The notes: a model not told the origin generated them from the sequence alone. Positions 9,881-20,774 are shown, counted from the stretch's first letter. The stretch is DNA of 64,000 nucleotides from Rahnella victoriana (GCF_004330295.1 NZ_SJOJ01000017.1:60448-124447), one strand, 5' to 3'. Numbers and translations are program-made.

Positions 9881-10877
9881 TCATGAATACCTGAATTATC
9901 TCGAGCAGAAAGAAGAGCTCGTAAACAATTTAGGGTTTTCAGTATTGCCGGTTGTTCATATTGCGTTCGGGATCAACAACGCCTATGCACGCGGCATGGG
10001 CATCACTGTTTTTTCTGTTATGGAAAATAATCCAGATTTGGCGTTTCATATTCATGTTTTTGGCAGCCCGCTGGATCAAAAATCAAAATCCCTCCTGCTC
10101 GAATTGGCCGCCGGTCGTCCTCTGGCCATCACTTGCTATGTCTTTAAAGAGTCGGCATTTGCGGATTTACCGCTGATGGGGCGTTATCCACAGGCCATTT
10201 ATTACCGTCTGTTTACGCCGTACATTCTCGCTGACGTGACGTCAAAACTGCTTTATCTTGATGCAGATACATTGTGTCTGGGCAGTTATAAGCCACTGAA
10301 TGACATGGATATCAGTGGTTACACGCTGGCGGCGGTGAATGACACCCAAAGGGCGCGAAATAAACTCTGCCCTCAGTTAGGGCTGGTGCAGGGTAACTAC
10401 TTCAACTCGGGTTTTTTATATATCAACATCCCGCAGTGGATCGAGAGAAAAACGACCGAAAGAATTATTCAGGTCCTTTCTCAACGCGAAGGTGAATTAA
10501 AATTCCCGGATCAGGACGCCCTGAATATTGCGCTGGAAAATGAAGTGTTATTGTTACCTAAAAAATACAATTTCATCTGTGACATCATTTTAAACAAAGT
10601 TGGGAAGAAAACCCCTGTACCGCAGGATACAATCCTGATGCATTACACCGGAAAATGTAAGCCCTGGCATCTGTGGGGGTTGGGTGAGTTATCGGCGATT
10701 TATAATCAATATTACGATAAATCTCCGTGGCATGGTGTGCCACACGATCATCCCGTGTCCTATAAAGAAATGAAACGTTACGCGCAGGCGCTTTGGCATG
10801 AACGTCAATATATAACCAGCCTGTGCTGGATGACTAAATACATGAACAACAAGATCTTCAGGAAGAGTCATTTATGA
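9873..10877 (+). CDS. Glycosyltransferase family 8 protein (WaaI/WaaJ/WaaO-like outer-core hexosyltransferase)
   Basis: A 334-residue GT-A-fold transferase. Metal-binding DAD at residues 130-132 in KLLYLDADTLCLGSY, the following NFNSGF-like element (GNYFNSGFLYIN), PDQDALN and the C-terminal HYTGKCKPWH are the standard GT8 marks for UDP-glucose or UDP-galactose alpha-transferases of the LPS outer core. ATG 9873 is preferred: it follows AGGA at 9861-9864, whereas a longer frame would start deep inside the previous gene. It overlaps the upstream stop by 8 bases and the downstream ATG by 4, so it is translationally coupled on both sides. Which hexose is transferred cannot be told. Confidence 0.85.
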   Translation: MPNHEYLNYLEQKEELVNNLGFSVLPVVHIAFGINNAYARGMGITVFSVMENNPDLAFHIHVFGSPLDQKSKSLLLELAAGRPLAITCYVFKESAFADLPLMGRYPQAIYYRLFTPYILADVTSKLLYLDADTLCLGSYKPLNDMDISGYTLAAVNDTQRARNKLCPQLGLVQGNYFNSGFLYINIPQWIERKTTERIIQVLSQREGELKFPDQDALNIALENEVLLLPKKYNFICDIILNKVGKKTPVPQDTILMHYTGKCKPWHLWGLGELSAIYNQYYDKSPWHGVPHDHPVSYKEMKRYAQALWHERQYITSLCWMTKYMNNKIFRKSHL

Positions 10878-12160
10878 TCAGGAAGTTAATGGCATCCGTC
10901 AGACAATCGTCTTTTGATGAGAAGCTGGCTGCTGTATTTTTCTTATTTATCACGATTTCTATTTCTTTCTTTATGTACTCAGGCGAAGTTACCCGAAACT
11001 TCTTCTACATAATTACCTATATTTCAATTATTTACTTTCTATACCTGACTTTCAAAGTCGAGAAGAAAGTCCATTTTTATCTTTTCTCCTGGGTCGTTTT
11101 CCTGCTGGGGTTAAGCAAGTTACTGTGGGTGATGCTGACCACCAATGAGCACTATCCTCTGATCGCCTATCACTATCAGATCAGCGGAAAACGCATGATG
11201 TTAGCCGCCTTTGTGCTCTATGCCATTGAACATAACTTGCGCAAATGGACATTATCGCGCACTACCGTCAGAGCGGGCGTCATTATTATGTCGCTGATGT
11301 TTATTTTCATTTCCGTCATTCATATTGTGGTGTTTGTTAAAACCGGCCACAGAATAAAAATAAACTCTGATGCCCCGACGTCAGGGGGATATATCTTCAC
11401 CATCTTCTCGCTGCTGGTGATGTACAGCATTAAATATTATTCATTCAAACATTACAGGTTACCCTGTCTGGTTGTGATGACATTAACCTTTGCGGTACTG
11501 GCTGCCACGCAAACCCGTTCGGCCATTATGCTTTTTGCCTTATTCAGCGTATTGAGCGTTCTTTACGATTTCGCCAAAAGTTCGCACACGTCGAAAATGA
11601 TCTACGGGTTTGCCATCGGCGGTTTAATTATCGCTGCAGTTGTCTCCGGTCATCCTTATTATAATAAAGCGCTGGCCCGTATCGATAATCTGCAAAAAGA
11701 AGTGTCCTCTTACAGCGAAGGACATCGTAATTCATCCGTCGGGGCACGCTTCTCAATGTGGCGCGCGGGGATAAATGTTTTTGAACAACATCCGCTGGGT
11801 CAGTCGGCGGACAGTCGCAACGCGCTGGCCACCACGTTTATCCAGCAGCATGAAGGCGGTAACCCGGAAGCCCTGCGCAATCTGCAGTTCCATTTGCATA
11901 ACGACATTATCGACACGCTGTCACTGCAGGGGATTTTTGGCGCCATCATTCTGGTCATCTTCTTTGCCGTCCTGCTGCTCTACCCTTTCAGACTGGTACC
12001 CAAAGGCTACGAATTCCTGCTGCTTTCGGTTCCGGTCATTTACTTCAGTCAGGGCGATACCCAGTTTTATAATCGTGAATCCCCCTATTTTATCATTCTG
12101 GTCTTCGGCTACCTGCTGATGCTGAGAATGAGCACCCGCACTTCATTGGGTAAATCCTGA
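10874..12160 (+). CDS. waaL: O-antigen ligase
   Basis: Polytopic inner-membrane enzyme that transfers undecaprenyl-linked O antigen onto the finished lipid A-core at the periplasmic side. 428 residues with about ten to twelve hydrophobic segments and one long periplasmic loop (about residues 260-345). Arginine 215 in ATQTRSA and histidine 342 in FHLHNDIIDTLSLQG sit where the E. coli enzyme has its essential arginine and histidine (from memory of the family). Start overlaps the GT8 gene by four bases (ATGA). The gene is visibly A/T-richer than its heptosyltransferase neighbours, as is common for ligases, whose sequences diverge fast. A strong hairpin follows. Confidence 0.9.
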   Translation: MIRKLMASVRQSSFDEKLAAVFFLFITISISFFMYSGEVTRNFFYIITYISIIYFLYLTFKVEKKVHFYLFSWVVFLLGLSKLLWVMLTTNEHYPLIAYHYQISGKRMMLAAFVLYAIEHNLRKWTLSRTTVRAGVIIMSLMFIFISVIHIVVFVKTGHRIKINSDAPTSGGYIFTIFSLLVMYSIKYYSFKHYRLPCLVVMTLTFAVLAATQTRSAIMLFALFSVLSVLYDFAKSSHTSKMIYGFAIGGLIIAAVVSGHPYYNKALARIDNLQKEVSSYSEGHRNSSVGARFSMWRAGINVFEQHPLGQSADSRNALATTFIQQHEGGNPEALRNLQFHLHNDIIDTLSLQGIFGAIILVIFFAVLLLYPFRLVPKGYEFLLLSVPVIYFSQGDTQFYNRESPYFIILVFGYLLMLRMSTRTSLGKS

Positions 12161-12165
12161 CCCTT

Positions 12166-12194
12166 CCGGACGGCGGGGCTGACCCGCCGTCCGG
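12166..12194 (+). terminator. Strong hairpin after waaL
   Basis: Perfect 12-bp stem CCGGACGGCGGG (12166-12177) and CCCGCCGTCCGG (12183-12194) with a 5-nt loop, starting 5 bases after the waaL stop. The following T-tract is weak (TTGTAT), so termination may be partial. Confidence 0.7.
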
Positions 12195-12229
12195 TTGTAT
12201 GCCCTCTTTATCAGTGGAAATTGTGTGAA

Positions 12230-13237
12230 ATGATCATGACAACGACATCCGAAAACATCCGGCTCAGCGCCATCATTCCTCTGTTTAATGCCGGGGAGAT
12301 GTTTCGAAACTTTATGGATTCGCTCGTCGCTCAGACGCTGGAAAGCCTTGAGATCATCATTGTTAATGACGGTTCAACGGACGGTTCTGATAAGGTGGCT
12401 CAGGAATATGCCGACAAATATCCGCACATTCGTGTCATCCATCAGACCAACGGTGGCGTGTCCCGGGCGCGCAATGCCGGTCTGGACGTTGCCAAAGGTC
12501 AGTATGTCACCTTCCCGGATGCCGATGACATACTGGATCCGGCGATGTATCAGACACTGACAGACATGTGTGAACAGGATGATCTGGATGTCGCGCAATG
12601 CAATGGCGAGCGTTATTTTGTCGGGTCTGAGAAAGTAAAACCGATCATACCGGTTGACCGTTTAACCTCGACAGGTGTGCTGGATGGCGCAACCTGGCTG
12701 AAAATGGCGCTGGCAACCAACCGTTATCTGCATGTGGTGTGGCTGGGGGTCTACCGGCTTGAATTGATAAAGAAAAATGGCCTGTATTTTGAGCCCGGTT
12801 TGCATCATCAGGATATTCCCTGGACGACCGAGTTAATGTTCAACGCCCGTCGGGTGAGATATACCCAGCAGATCCTTTACCGCTATTACATTCATGGTCA
12901 GTCAATCAGTAACCAGAAGCGGACGGGGATGAAAAACGTTGAATATCAACGGCATTATTTGAAAATTGCCAAAATGCTGGATGAGCTGAATCAACGGTAT
13001 AAAGACCGGGTCCACATCTATCCCGAGTTTCCACGTCAGGTCACCCGTGAAGCCCTGACGGTATGCCATTCTGTTCGTCGTGAACCGGACCCGGCGGCTC
13101 AGAAAGCCATGATCGAGGATATTTATACCTCCGGAACACGTAAGATAATGCTGCGTAATGCCCGCGGCCCGAAGCAGTGGTGGCAGCTCGTGCTGTGGCT
13201 CATCCGCCTGCACAAGTTACGTAAAAGACTCGCGTAA
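12230..13237 (+). CDS. Glycosyltransferase family 2 protein
   Basis: A 335-residue GT-A transferase. The N-terminal catalytic domain is classical: SAIIPLFNAGEMF, IIIVNDGSTDGS, SRARNAGLDVAKG and the DXD-type PDADDILDP. The C-terminal part (QDIPWTTELMFNARR, YRYYIHGQSISNQK) resembles core and capsular transferases that add a hexose or amino sugar. ATG 12230 is used; ATG 12236 is equally possible, and neither has a clear ribosome binding site. It stands alone between the waaL hairpin and the 160-bp gap before waaQ. Probably a core sugar transferase; donor unknown. Confidence 0.82.
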   Translation: MIMTTTSENIRLSAIIPLFNAGEMFRNFMDSLVAQTLESLEIIIVNDGSTDGSDKVAQEYADKYPHIRVIHQTNGGVSRARNAGLDVAKGQYVTFPDADDILDPAMYQTLTDMCEQDDLDVAQCNGERYFVGSEKVKPIIPVDRLTSTGVLDGATWLKMALATNRYLHVVWLGVYRLELIKKNGLYFEPGLHHQDIPWTTELMFNARRVRYTQQILYRYYIHGQSISNQKRTGMKNVEYQRHYLKIAKMLDELNQRYKDRVHIYPEFPRQVTREALTVCHSVRREPDPAAQKAMIEDIYTSGTRKIMLRNARGPKQWWQLVLWLIRLHKLRKRLA

Positions 13238-13397
13238 GATGTTTAAGAAAGGGACGATTCATTTACGTTCTTAACTCCATTATAACGGGTTCATAAACGT
13301 CGTTATTTATCTTTCTATATCAGTCAGATAAATAACTTCACAGCATACGATTCTTCACCTAAAATCAATTCACTATATTCTAATATCAGATAATAGA

Positions 13398-14480
13398 ATG
13401 CCTAACTCCGAAGCCAAATATGCAGCACTAAAACCCAGAAGAATTCTTCTGGTTAAACTCCGTCATCACGGAGATATGGTGCTGACAACGCCGGTGATAA
13501 ACAGGCTGCGTCAGCATTATCCCGATGCTGAAATTGATGTGCTTCTGTATAAAGAAACCCGACCGATCCTCAGTGAGCATCCTGCCCTGTCGCATATCCA
13601 TGTCATTGACAGATCATGGAAAAAGCAGGGGATTCGCTATCAGCTACAGCAAGAATATCAGTTACTCAAAGCAATCCGCGCACGGCATTATGACCTGGTG
13701 ATTAACCTCGCCGACCAATGGCGAAGCGCCCTGCTGGCGTTGTTCAGCGGTGCTAAAATCCGGTTAGGCTTCGACTATAAAAAGCGCCGCTCACTGATCT
13801 GGCGCACGGGTCACACACAGTTAGTGACCACCGAAAATCACAGCATTTTGCATACCGTTGAGCAGAATATGTCGATTCTGTCTCCGCTGGGCGTATCGAC
13901 AGAGAATGCCCAGACCTCGATGCATTATTCAGAAAGTGACAAGGCATTTTGTCAGCAGTTACTTCTGAAAAATCAGGTCGCTGGCGACTATATTGTGATC
14001 CAGCCGACGTCCCGCTGGACGTTCAAATGCTGGGACGATGACAAATTTGCCAGCGTAATTGATGGCCTCGGCGATACCGGTCTCACCATAGTGATGACCG
14101 CCGGTCCGGATAAGAAAGAGCTGGATATGGTGCGCAAAATCCAGGATCTGACTCATAACACGCAGGTGATTTCCGTTGCAGGTCAGCTTTCCCTGACGCA
14201 ACTGGCGGCAATGATTGACGGCGCAAAACTCTTTATTGGTGTCGATTCCGCACCGATGCATATGGCTGCCGCGCTCAATACGCCTTGCGTGGCCCTGTTT
14301 GGTCCGACGAAGATGCAGCACTGGCGCCCGTGGGGTCACAATAATACAACACTCTGGGCGGGTGATTACGCACCACTTCCATCGCCGGATTCAATCGATA
14401 CCAAAACCCAGCAACGTTATTTGCATGCAATCCCTGTCAGCGATGTGATTGATGCCGCCAGGAGTTATCTGCATGACTGA
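13398..14480 (+). CDS. waaQ: Lipopolysaccharide heptosyltransferase III
   Basis: GT9 enzyme adding the branch heptose (HepIII) to HepII. 360 residues. RILLVKLRHHGDMVLTTPVINRL matches the WaaQ opening, and VDSAPMHMAAALNTPCVALFGPT carries the conserved donor motif with its histidine. The start at 13398 leaves about 15 extra residues before the family core, and there is no strong ribosome binding site, so the exact start is uncertain. It opens a second core operon; the 160 bp upstream is A/T-rich and should hold its promoter, but I found no convincing -35/-10 pair and no RfaH ops element. The last 8 bases overlap the next gene. Confidence 0.92.
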   Translation: MPNSEAKYAALKPRRILLVKLRHHGDMVLTTPVINRLRQHYPDAEIDVLLYKETRPILSEHPALSHIHVIDRSWKKQGIRYQLQQEYQLLKAIRARHYDLVINLADQWRSALLALFSGAKIRLGFDYKKRRSLIWRTGHTQLVTTENHSILHTVEQNMSILSPLGVSTENAQTSMHYSESDKAFCQQLLLKNQVAGDYIVIQPTSRWTFKCWDDDKFASVIDGLGDTGLTIVMTAGPDKKELDMVRKIQDLTHNTQVISVAGQLSLTQLAAMIDGAKLFIGVDSAPMHMAAALNTPCVALFGPTKMQHWRPWGHNNTTLWAGDYAPLPSPDSIDTKTQQRYLHAIPVSDVIDAARSYLHD

Positions 14481-15618
14481 TGCCGCCGAGACCAAAAGTA
14501 TTCGCTTAGCCATTGTCCGGCAAAAATATCGCCCGGATGGCGGCGCGGAACGGTTCATCTCCCGCGCGCTGGAAGCCCTGGATGACCAGAATATTGATCT
14601 GAATATCATTACCCGCCAGTGGGAAGGCAAGCCCAATCCGCAATGGAAAATTCACCTGTGCAATCCGTCAAAATATGGCCGTGTATCGCGGGAGAAAGGA
14701 TTTGCCGTGGCCGCCCGCCAGTGCTGGGAGCAGCAACATTTCGACATTGTGCAAAGTCACGAGCGCATTCCGGGTTGCGATATTTTCCGCGCCGGTGATG
14801 GCGCGCACCGCGTCTGGCTGGAACAAAGAGCACGCGTTATTTCGCCCTTCCAGCGGTTTCTCACCCGCATCAGCCCTTATCACCGCTACGTTCTGCAGGC
14901 TGAAGAAGCCATGTTTCACTCTGCGGAATTGAAAAAAATCATCTGTAATTCCGGGATGGTAAAGCGCGACATCATGCGCTGTTACGGCGTTGATGAGAGC
15001 CGTTTTGAAGTGATCTATAACGCCATCGATTCTGAAAAATTTATGCCTGCAACAGAGGAACAGCGCCGGAGTTCACGTGAGGCGCTTTCCATCCCTTCAG
15101 CCGCCGTCGCACTGATCTATGTGGGTTCAGGATTTGAGCGTAAGGGCCTGAAACCGGCGATTGAAGCCATTGCTTCCGGTGATCGCTACCTCATCGTTGT
15201 CGGGCAGGATAAAGATCAGAAAAAGTATAAGTTGCTGGCGCAACAATCAGGCTGTGCTGACCGCGTCCGCTTCACCGGCGTGCAAAACAATGTGCTGCCT
15301 TACTACCACGCCGCAGACGGCATGATTTTGCCGACGTTATATGACCCGTTCCCGAACGTCATTCTGGAAGCGATGGCCTGCGGTTTACCGGTGATCACCA
15401 GCCAGACCTGCGGCGGGGCCGAATTCATCACACAGGGGAAAGAGGGCTTTGTTTGCGATGCGCTGGATGTTGCCAGCCTGAGCGAATTCGTGAAGAAAAT
15501 CCCTTCGCGTCAGGAAAATGACGACATGGGGAAAGCCGCCAGAGCGCGAATTTTGCCTTACAGCCCTAAAAACCTTTCACAACAGTTAGTTGCACTCTAT
15601 CACTCATTACTGGTCTGA
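14473..15618 (+). CDS. wabG: WabG-like GT4 transferase (probable core galacturonosyltransferase)
   Basis: A 381-residue GT-B enzyme. Its opening LAIVRQKYRPDGGAERF, the middle SHERIPGCDIFRAGDGAHR and the C-terminal LPTLYDPFPNVILEAMACGL (EX7E motif) are those I associate with Klebsiella and Serratia WabG, which adds galacturonic acid to HepII; E. coli WaaG is clearly less similar. Location directly after waaQ agrees. ATG 14473 is chosen because AGGAG precedes it at 14460-14464; it overlaps the waaQ stop as ATGACTGA. Identification as WabG rests on remembered sequence, so a glucosyltransferase of the WaaG type cannot be fully excluded. Confidence 0.75.
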   Translation: MTDAAETKSIRLAIVRQKYRPDGGAERFISRALEALDDQNIDLNIITRQWEGKPNPQWKIHLCNPSKYGRVSREKGFAVAARQCWEQQHFDIVQSHERIPGCDIFRAGDGAHRVWLEQRARVISPFQRFLTRISPYHRYVLQAEEAMFHSAELKKIICNSGMVKRDIMRCYGVDESRFEVIYNAIDSEKFMPATEEQRRSSREALSIPSAAVALIYVGSGFERKGLKPAIEAIASGDRYLIVVGQDKDQKKYKLLAQQSGCADRVRFTGVQNNVLPYYHAADGMILPTLYDPFPNVILEAMACGLPVITSQTCGGAEFITQGKEGFVCDALDVASLSEFVKKIPSRQENDDMGKAARARILPYSPKNLSQQLVALYHSLLV

Positions 15619-15738
15619 TGACGTTTGTGCTGACATGATGAGTCGATCGCACTTATCTGATACCATGTGCCAATCTATCCGCCGGGACTATTTTCGCTAT
15701 ATGAAATTGACTTTCCCTAACGCAACGCCTCATAAAAG

Positions 15739-17013
15739 ATGAATATTTTTTATAATATAATCATATATTTAATTCAGCCATTGATTTGGATCCGTTTGCT
15801 GTTGCGCAGCCGCAAGTCGCCTGCATACCGTAAACGCTGGGCTGAACGTTATGGCTTCTGCAAAGGGAAGGTTGTCTCCGGCGGCATTATGCTGCATTCA
15901 GTCTCCGTGGGTGAAACACTGGCGGCAATCCCGTTAGTCCGCGCCTTACGCCACCGTTATCCGTCGTTGCCCATCACCGTGACCACGATGACACCGACCG
16001 GTTCGGAGCGCGTGCAGTCCGCGTTCGGCAAAGGCGTGCATCACGTTTATCTGCCTTATGATCTGGCAGGATCGGTCAACCGCTTCCTGGATGAGGTCAA
16101 CCCGAAGCTGGTGATCATCATGGAAACCGAGCTTTGGCCGAACCTGATCAGCGCCCTGCATCGCCGCAAAATTCCACTGGTGATCGCCAATGCCCGCCTT
16201 TCTGCCCGTTCAGCGAAGGGATATCAGAAGCTGGGTAAATTCATCCGTACCATTTTGCAACGCATCACCCTGATCGCCGCACAGAATCAGGAAGACGGCG
16301 AACGCTTCCTGTCTTTAGGGTTGAAACGCAATCAGCTCGCGGTCACCGGCAGTCTGAAATTCGATATCTCTGTCACGCCGGAATTAGCCGCCAAAGCCAT
16401 CGCATTGCGCAGCCAGTGGGCGTCACGCCGTCAGGTATGGATTGCGACCAGCACGCATGAAGGTGAAGAAACCTTGCTGCTGGAAGCGCACAAAGAATTA
16501 CTCAAAACGCACCCGAACTTGCTACTGATTCTGGTACCACGCCACCCTGAACGTTTCCCGGTCGCGTGCGACCTCACCCGTAAAGCGGGTCTGTCATTCA
16601 TTCAGCGCAGCTCAGGTGAAGTTCCTTCTTCGGCTACGCAGGTGGTGATTGGCGATACCATGGGTGAACTTATGCTGCTGTACGGCATTGCCGATCTGGC
16701 ATTTGTCGGCGGCAGTCTGGTGGAGCGTGGCGGGCATAATCCGCTGGAAGCAGCCGCACATGCGATCCCGGTACTGATGGGGCCACACACCTTTAATTTC
16801 AAAGACATCTGCGCCAAACTGGCTCAGGACGATGGCCTGATCACCGTGACCGACACGGCGTCGCTGGTGAAAGAGATTTCCACCCTGCTGACGGATGAAG
16901 ATTATCGTCTCTATTACGGGCGTCACGCGGTCGAAGTGCTGCATCAGAATCAGGGTGCATTGCAACGCCTGCTGCATTTACTGGAGCCTTATCTGCCTGT
17001 CCGGAGTCATTAA
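15739..17013 (+). CDS. waaA: 3-deoxy-D-manno-octulosonic acid (Kdo) transferase
   Basis: Essential bifunctional GT30 enzyme at the inner membrane that transfers two Kdo residues from CMP-Kdo to lipid IVA, creating the base of the LPS core. 424 residues. A single N-terminal hydrophobic segment ([17 protein letters not shown]) anchors it; conserved blocks are [42 protein letters not shown] and [16 protein letters not shown]. Its TAA overlaps the waaE ATG by one base. The 120-bp leader has no clear promoter that I can defend. Confidence 0.97.
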   Translation: MNIFYNIIIYLIQPLIWIRLLLRSRKSPAYRKRWAERYGFCKGKVVSGGIMLHSVSVGETLAAIPLVRALRHRYPSLPITVTTMTPTGSERVQSAFGKGVHHVYLPYDLAGSVNRFLDEVNPKLVIIMETELWPNLISALHRRKIPLVIANARLSARSAKGYQKLGKFIRTILQRITLIAAQNQEDGERFLSLGLKRNQLAVTGSLKFDISVTPELAAKAIALRSQWASRRQVWIATSTHEGEETLLLEAHKELLKTHPNLLLILVPRHPERFPVACDLTRKAGLSFIQRSSGEVPSSATQVVIGDTMGELMLLYGIADLAFVGGSLVERGGHNPLEAAAHAIPVLMGPHTFNFKDICAKLAQDDGLITVTDTASLVKEISTLLTDEDYRLYYGRHAVEVLHQNQGALQRLLHLLEPYLPVRSH

Positions 17014-17780
17014 TGGCTGATAAAAAGCGTTTATCCGTCGTGCTGATTGCCCGCAATGAAGCGGATTTGTTGCCGGAATGCCTGGAATCAGTGGCCTGGG
17101 CAGATGAAATTATTCTGCTCGATTCCGGCAGTGAAGATGCCACGCAGGACGTTGCCCGTCGCTACGGCGCTAAAGTCTTTCAGAACACCGTCTGGCCAGG
17201 GTTTGGCAAACAGCGCCAGCTGGCGCAAAGTCATGCCACCGGCGACTACATTTTGATGATTGATGCCGACGAGCGCGTCTCCCCTGAATTACGCCAGTCC
17301 ATCGAAAACGTTCTGCATACCCCGCGCGATAACACTGTTTATAGCCTCGGGCGCAGTAATTTTTTTCTCGGAAGATTCATGCGCCACAGCGGCTGGTATC
17401 CTGATCGCGTCAACCGCCTGTATCCTGCCGCTTTCCGCTATAACGATGATCTGGTGCATGAATCACTGAAGACGGAAAATGCCAGCGTGATCCCGTTGCA
17501 GGGTGACTTGTTGCATCTCACCTGCCGCGACCTTTTTGTTTTCCAGCGTAAGCAGCTTAGCTATGCGCAGGCATGGGCGGAGCAGCGTCACCGGCAAGGC
17601 CGCCGTTGCAGCTTCTTCTCGATCATTTCGCATACGCTGGGCGCCTTCAGCAAAACCTGGATCCTGCGGGCTGGGTTTCTGGATGGAAAGCAGGGGTTGA
17701 TCCTGGCGGGCGTCAATGCACAATATACGTTCAATAAATATGCCGCCCTGTGGGCACTCAGTCACCAACTGCAAAAGTGA
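17013..17780 (+). CDS. waaE: LPS core beta-1,4-glucosyltransferase WaaE
   Basis: GT2 enzyme of 255 residues that, in Klebsiella and Serratia, adds glucose beta-1,4 to HepI. Catalytic marks are [29 protein letters not shown] and [12 protein letters not shown] (the DXD region), followed by the family segment [13 protein letters not shown]. It is translationally coupled to waaA and 6 bp ahead of coaD, the gene order typical of non-E. coli enterobacteria. E. coli K-12 lacks it, so this is one of the clearer taxonomic hints in the window. Confidence 0.92.
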   Translation: MADKKRLSVVLIARNEADLLPECLESVAWADEIILLDSGSEDATQDVARRYGAKVFQNTVWPGFGKQRQLAQSHATGDYILMIDADERVSPELRQSIENVLHTPRDNTVYSLGRSNFFLGRFMRHSGWYPDRVNRLYPAAFRYNDDLVHESLKTENASVIPLQGDLLHLTCRDLFVFQRKQLSYAQAWAEQRHRQGRRCSFFSIISHTLGAFSKTWILRAGFLDGKQGLILAGVNAQYTFNKYAALWALSHQLQK

Positions 17781-18269
<489 letters not shown>

Positions 18270-18277
18270 ATCATGCG

Positions 18278-19087
18278 TTAGCGCTGACAGCGCGGGCAGA
18301 AAAACGTGGTGCGCTGAGCGTGTTTTTTACTCTCAACAGGCGTACCACATGCCCGGCAAGGATCGCCAGCCCGTCCGTATACCTGCAATTCCTGCGCAAA
18401 ATATCCCGGCTTTCCATCCGACTGTAAAAAGTCTTTCAGCGTCGTCCCGCCCTGTTCAATAGAGCGTAGCAATACCGCTTTAATCGTTCTCACCAGTAAT
18501 TCCGTCTCATCACGTTTGAGCGAATGAGCAGGTCTGTCAGGTGAAATACCGGCAACAAACAAGGACTCGCTGGCGTAGATATTCCCTACCCCGACCACCA
18601 GTTTGTTGTCCATCAGCCAGGGTTTGATCGGCGATTTTTTTGTGCGCGATTTCTCAAACAAATACTCTGCTGTGAAATCTTCGCTTAACGGCTCCGGCCC
18701 CAGATGCGCCAGAACATTACTGGCCGCCAGATCAGCAGACCACAACCAGGCACCAAACCGTCGCGGATCGGTATAACGCAGCACATGTCCGGTATCCATG
18801 ACCAGATCAACATGGTCATGTTTGCCTGCTTCTGTTTCTTCCGGCAGTACACGCAAACTGCCGGACATACCCAGATGGATGATGATCCAGCCGGTTTTCA
18901 GCTCGACCAGCAGATATTTTGCCCGGCGCTGCACACTCAGAACGGGCTGATCGCTTAACGCTAAGATTTCCGCCGAGACAGGCCAGCGCAGGCGTGGATT
19001 GCGCACGATGGCATGCAGTATCGTGTGACCTTTCAGATAGGGTTCAATCCCTCTGCGGCTGGTTTCAACCTCAGGTAATTCCGGCAT
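18278..19087 (-). CDS. mutM: Formamidopyrimidine-DNA glycosylase (Fpg)
   Basis: Base-excision repair glycosylase/AP lyase that removes 8-oxoguanine. The ATG at 19087 gives the obligatory N-terminus MPELPEVET, in which proline 2 and glutamate 3 are catalytic after Met removal; a longer frame to 19174 is rejected for this reason, and AAGGGG lies just upstream. 269 residues. The helix-two-turn-helix segment [17 protein letters not shown] and the C-terminal zinc finger [20 protein letters not shown] followed by CPRCQR are present. Sits downstream of rpmB-rpmG as in relatives, but a strong terminator separates them. Confidence 0.97.
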   Translation of the reverse strand: MPELPEVETSRRGIEPYLKGHTILHAIVRNPRLRWPVSAEILALSDQPVLSVQRRAKYLLVELKTGWIIIHLGMSGSLRVLPEETEAGKHDHVDLVMDTGHVLRYTDPRRFGAWLWSADLAASNVLAHLGPEPLSEDFTAEYLFEKSRTKKSPIKPWLMDNKLVVGVGNIYASESLFVAGISPDRPAHSLKRDETELLVRTIKAVLLRSIEQGGTTLKDFLQSDGKPGYFAQELQVYGRAGDPCRACGTPVESKKHAQRTTFFCPRCQR

Positions 19088-19187
19088 AATTTCCCCTTGA
19101 GCAGAATCGTTTACAGAGTGTGTCGCAGTCGTCGATATCAGGCAAATAAAAGTCACGCCGAATGAAAACCACAAAATTCAGGCAATA

Positions 19188-19213
19188 AAAAACCCGGCCG
19201 GAGCCGGGTTTTT
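19188..19213. terminator. Terminator of rpmB-rpmG
   Basis: Stem AAAAACCCGGC (19188-19198) and GCCGGGTTTTT (19203-19213) with a 4-nt loop CGGA. It lies 15 bases after the rpmG stop on the minus strand. Confidence 0.9.
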
Positions 19214-19228
19214 AGCAATCCACTAAAA

Positions 19229-19665
<437 letters not shown>

Positions 19666-19710
19666 TCAGCTCGAGCTTCGTATAGGGTATGGCCGCCTCG
19701 TCAGGCTTTT

Positions 19711-19803
19711 AGAGCCCATCTCAGCAAACTCCACTGAGAACCGACTCACTGTCGTCGGGTAAAAACCAATTCATCAGGTTAGAAACCTGCTGAGATAGGC
19801 TCT
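19711..19803 (-). promoter_or_regulatory. Structured 5' leader of rpmB-rpmG mRNA
   Basis: Two 16-base arms, 19711-19726 and 19788-19803, are complementary with one U-G wobble in the transcript. Between them lie two smaller hairpins: GGTT/AACC arms at 19777-19787 and CCGAC/GTCGG arms at 19741-19758. The result is a closed three-way junction in the rpmB leader. Presence of the complementarity is seen directly; a regulatory role is inference. Confidence 0.6.
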
Positions 19804-19836
19804 TAACGCCAAACCCAAGATTCTCAAAGGTGGCGT

Positions 19837-19865
19837 AGTATACGCTCTGTAGCGTAAGTGCTCAA
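19837..19865 (-). promoter_or_regulatory. Sigma70 promoter of rpmB-rpmG
   Basis: On the minus strand TTGAGC (-35, 19860-19865) and TATACT (-10, 19837-19842) are separated by exactly 17 bases. Predicted start near 19830, giving a leader of about 185 nt before rpmB. Confidence 0.8.
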
Positions 19866-19909
19866 GTCCCGAACAGCTAAAGATCCCAAAGGATCTTCAA
19901 AAAACGACG

Positions 19910-20590
19910 CTAAATCCAGCCGCGTTCGGCAAAAGATACCGTTTCTCCGTGACCTACAACCAAATGGTCAAGGACACGAATTTCCAGCAGCTGGCACGCT
20001 CGGATAATCTGTTCAGTCACTTTTCTGTCCATCAGACTGGGCTCAGCCCGACCGGATGGGTGATTATGCGCCAGAATTAGGGCTGCCGCATTAACCTTCA
20101 TCGCACCACGAACAATTTCGCGGGGATACACTTCTACGTGCCCAATAGTACCAGCAAACATCTCCTCATGGCGAATAACGCGATGCTGGTTGTCGAGAAA
20201 AAGTACCAGAAATACCTCTCTTTCCCGAAAAACGAGCAAATTCTGCAAATATTCCCTGATGACCTCGGGGCTTAGCATCGCATTTTCGGCACTCAGGTGA
20301 CGCAAATAGGCGCGGCGTGATAATTCAGACACCGCCACCAGCTGCGAAAACTTGGCGACGCCCATCCCTTTCGTACGCGCCATGGCCTCAAAATCGGCCA
20401 TCAGTAATTTATGCAATGAACCGAATTCTTCCAGCAGGTTCTTTGCCAGATCCATCACATGTAATCCCCGGCATCCTGTACGCAGATAGATCGCCAGCAA
20501 TTCCTGATCTGTCAGTTCCTTCGCACCCTGCTGCAACAATTTTTCCCGTGGTGGCATCATTCCCGGCCACTGGTCTGCTTGTTTCGTCAT
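19910..20590 (-). CDS. radC: RadC family JAMM/MPN+ domain protein
   Basis: 226 residues. The N-terminal part holds a helix-hairpin-helix-like region ([20 protein letters not shown]) and the C-terminal half the metal-binding JAMM motif [16 protein letters not shown]. Ends in SFAERGWI as usual. ATG 20590 is preceded by a strong AAGGAG and gives the normal length; the upstream in-frame ATG at 20674 would add 28 residues absent from relatives. The name implies DNA repair, but the original radC mutation in E. coli lay elsewhere, so function is unsettled. Divergent from coaBC. Confidence 0.9.
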   Translation of the reverse strand: MTKQADQWPGMMPPREKLLQQGAKELTDQELLAIYLRTGCRGLHVMDLAKNLLEEFGSLHKLLMADFEAMARTKGMGVAKFSQLVAVSELSRRAYLRHLSAENAMLSPEVIREYLQNLLVFREREVFLVLFLDNQHRVIRHEEMFAGTIGHVEVYPREIVRGAMKVNAAALILAHNHPSGRAEPSLMDRKVTEQIIRACQLLEIRVLDHLVVGHGETVSFAERGWI

Positions 20591-20774
20591 CCTGACTCCT
20601 TTTTCGCCGCGATTGTGGCACAACATTCCTTCCGCTAAGACGCTCACTGAGTAAGCTTGCGAGACGTTACGCAAAATTTTTATTCTTCAGATTTCGGCGC
20701 ATCGCCAATAGCTGTCATCATTCCCCGTTATGCTAAAATGTCGCTTCTTTCAGCTTTCAACCAATCGGACAATG

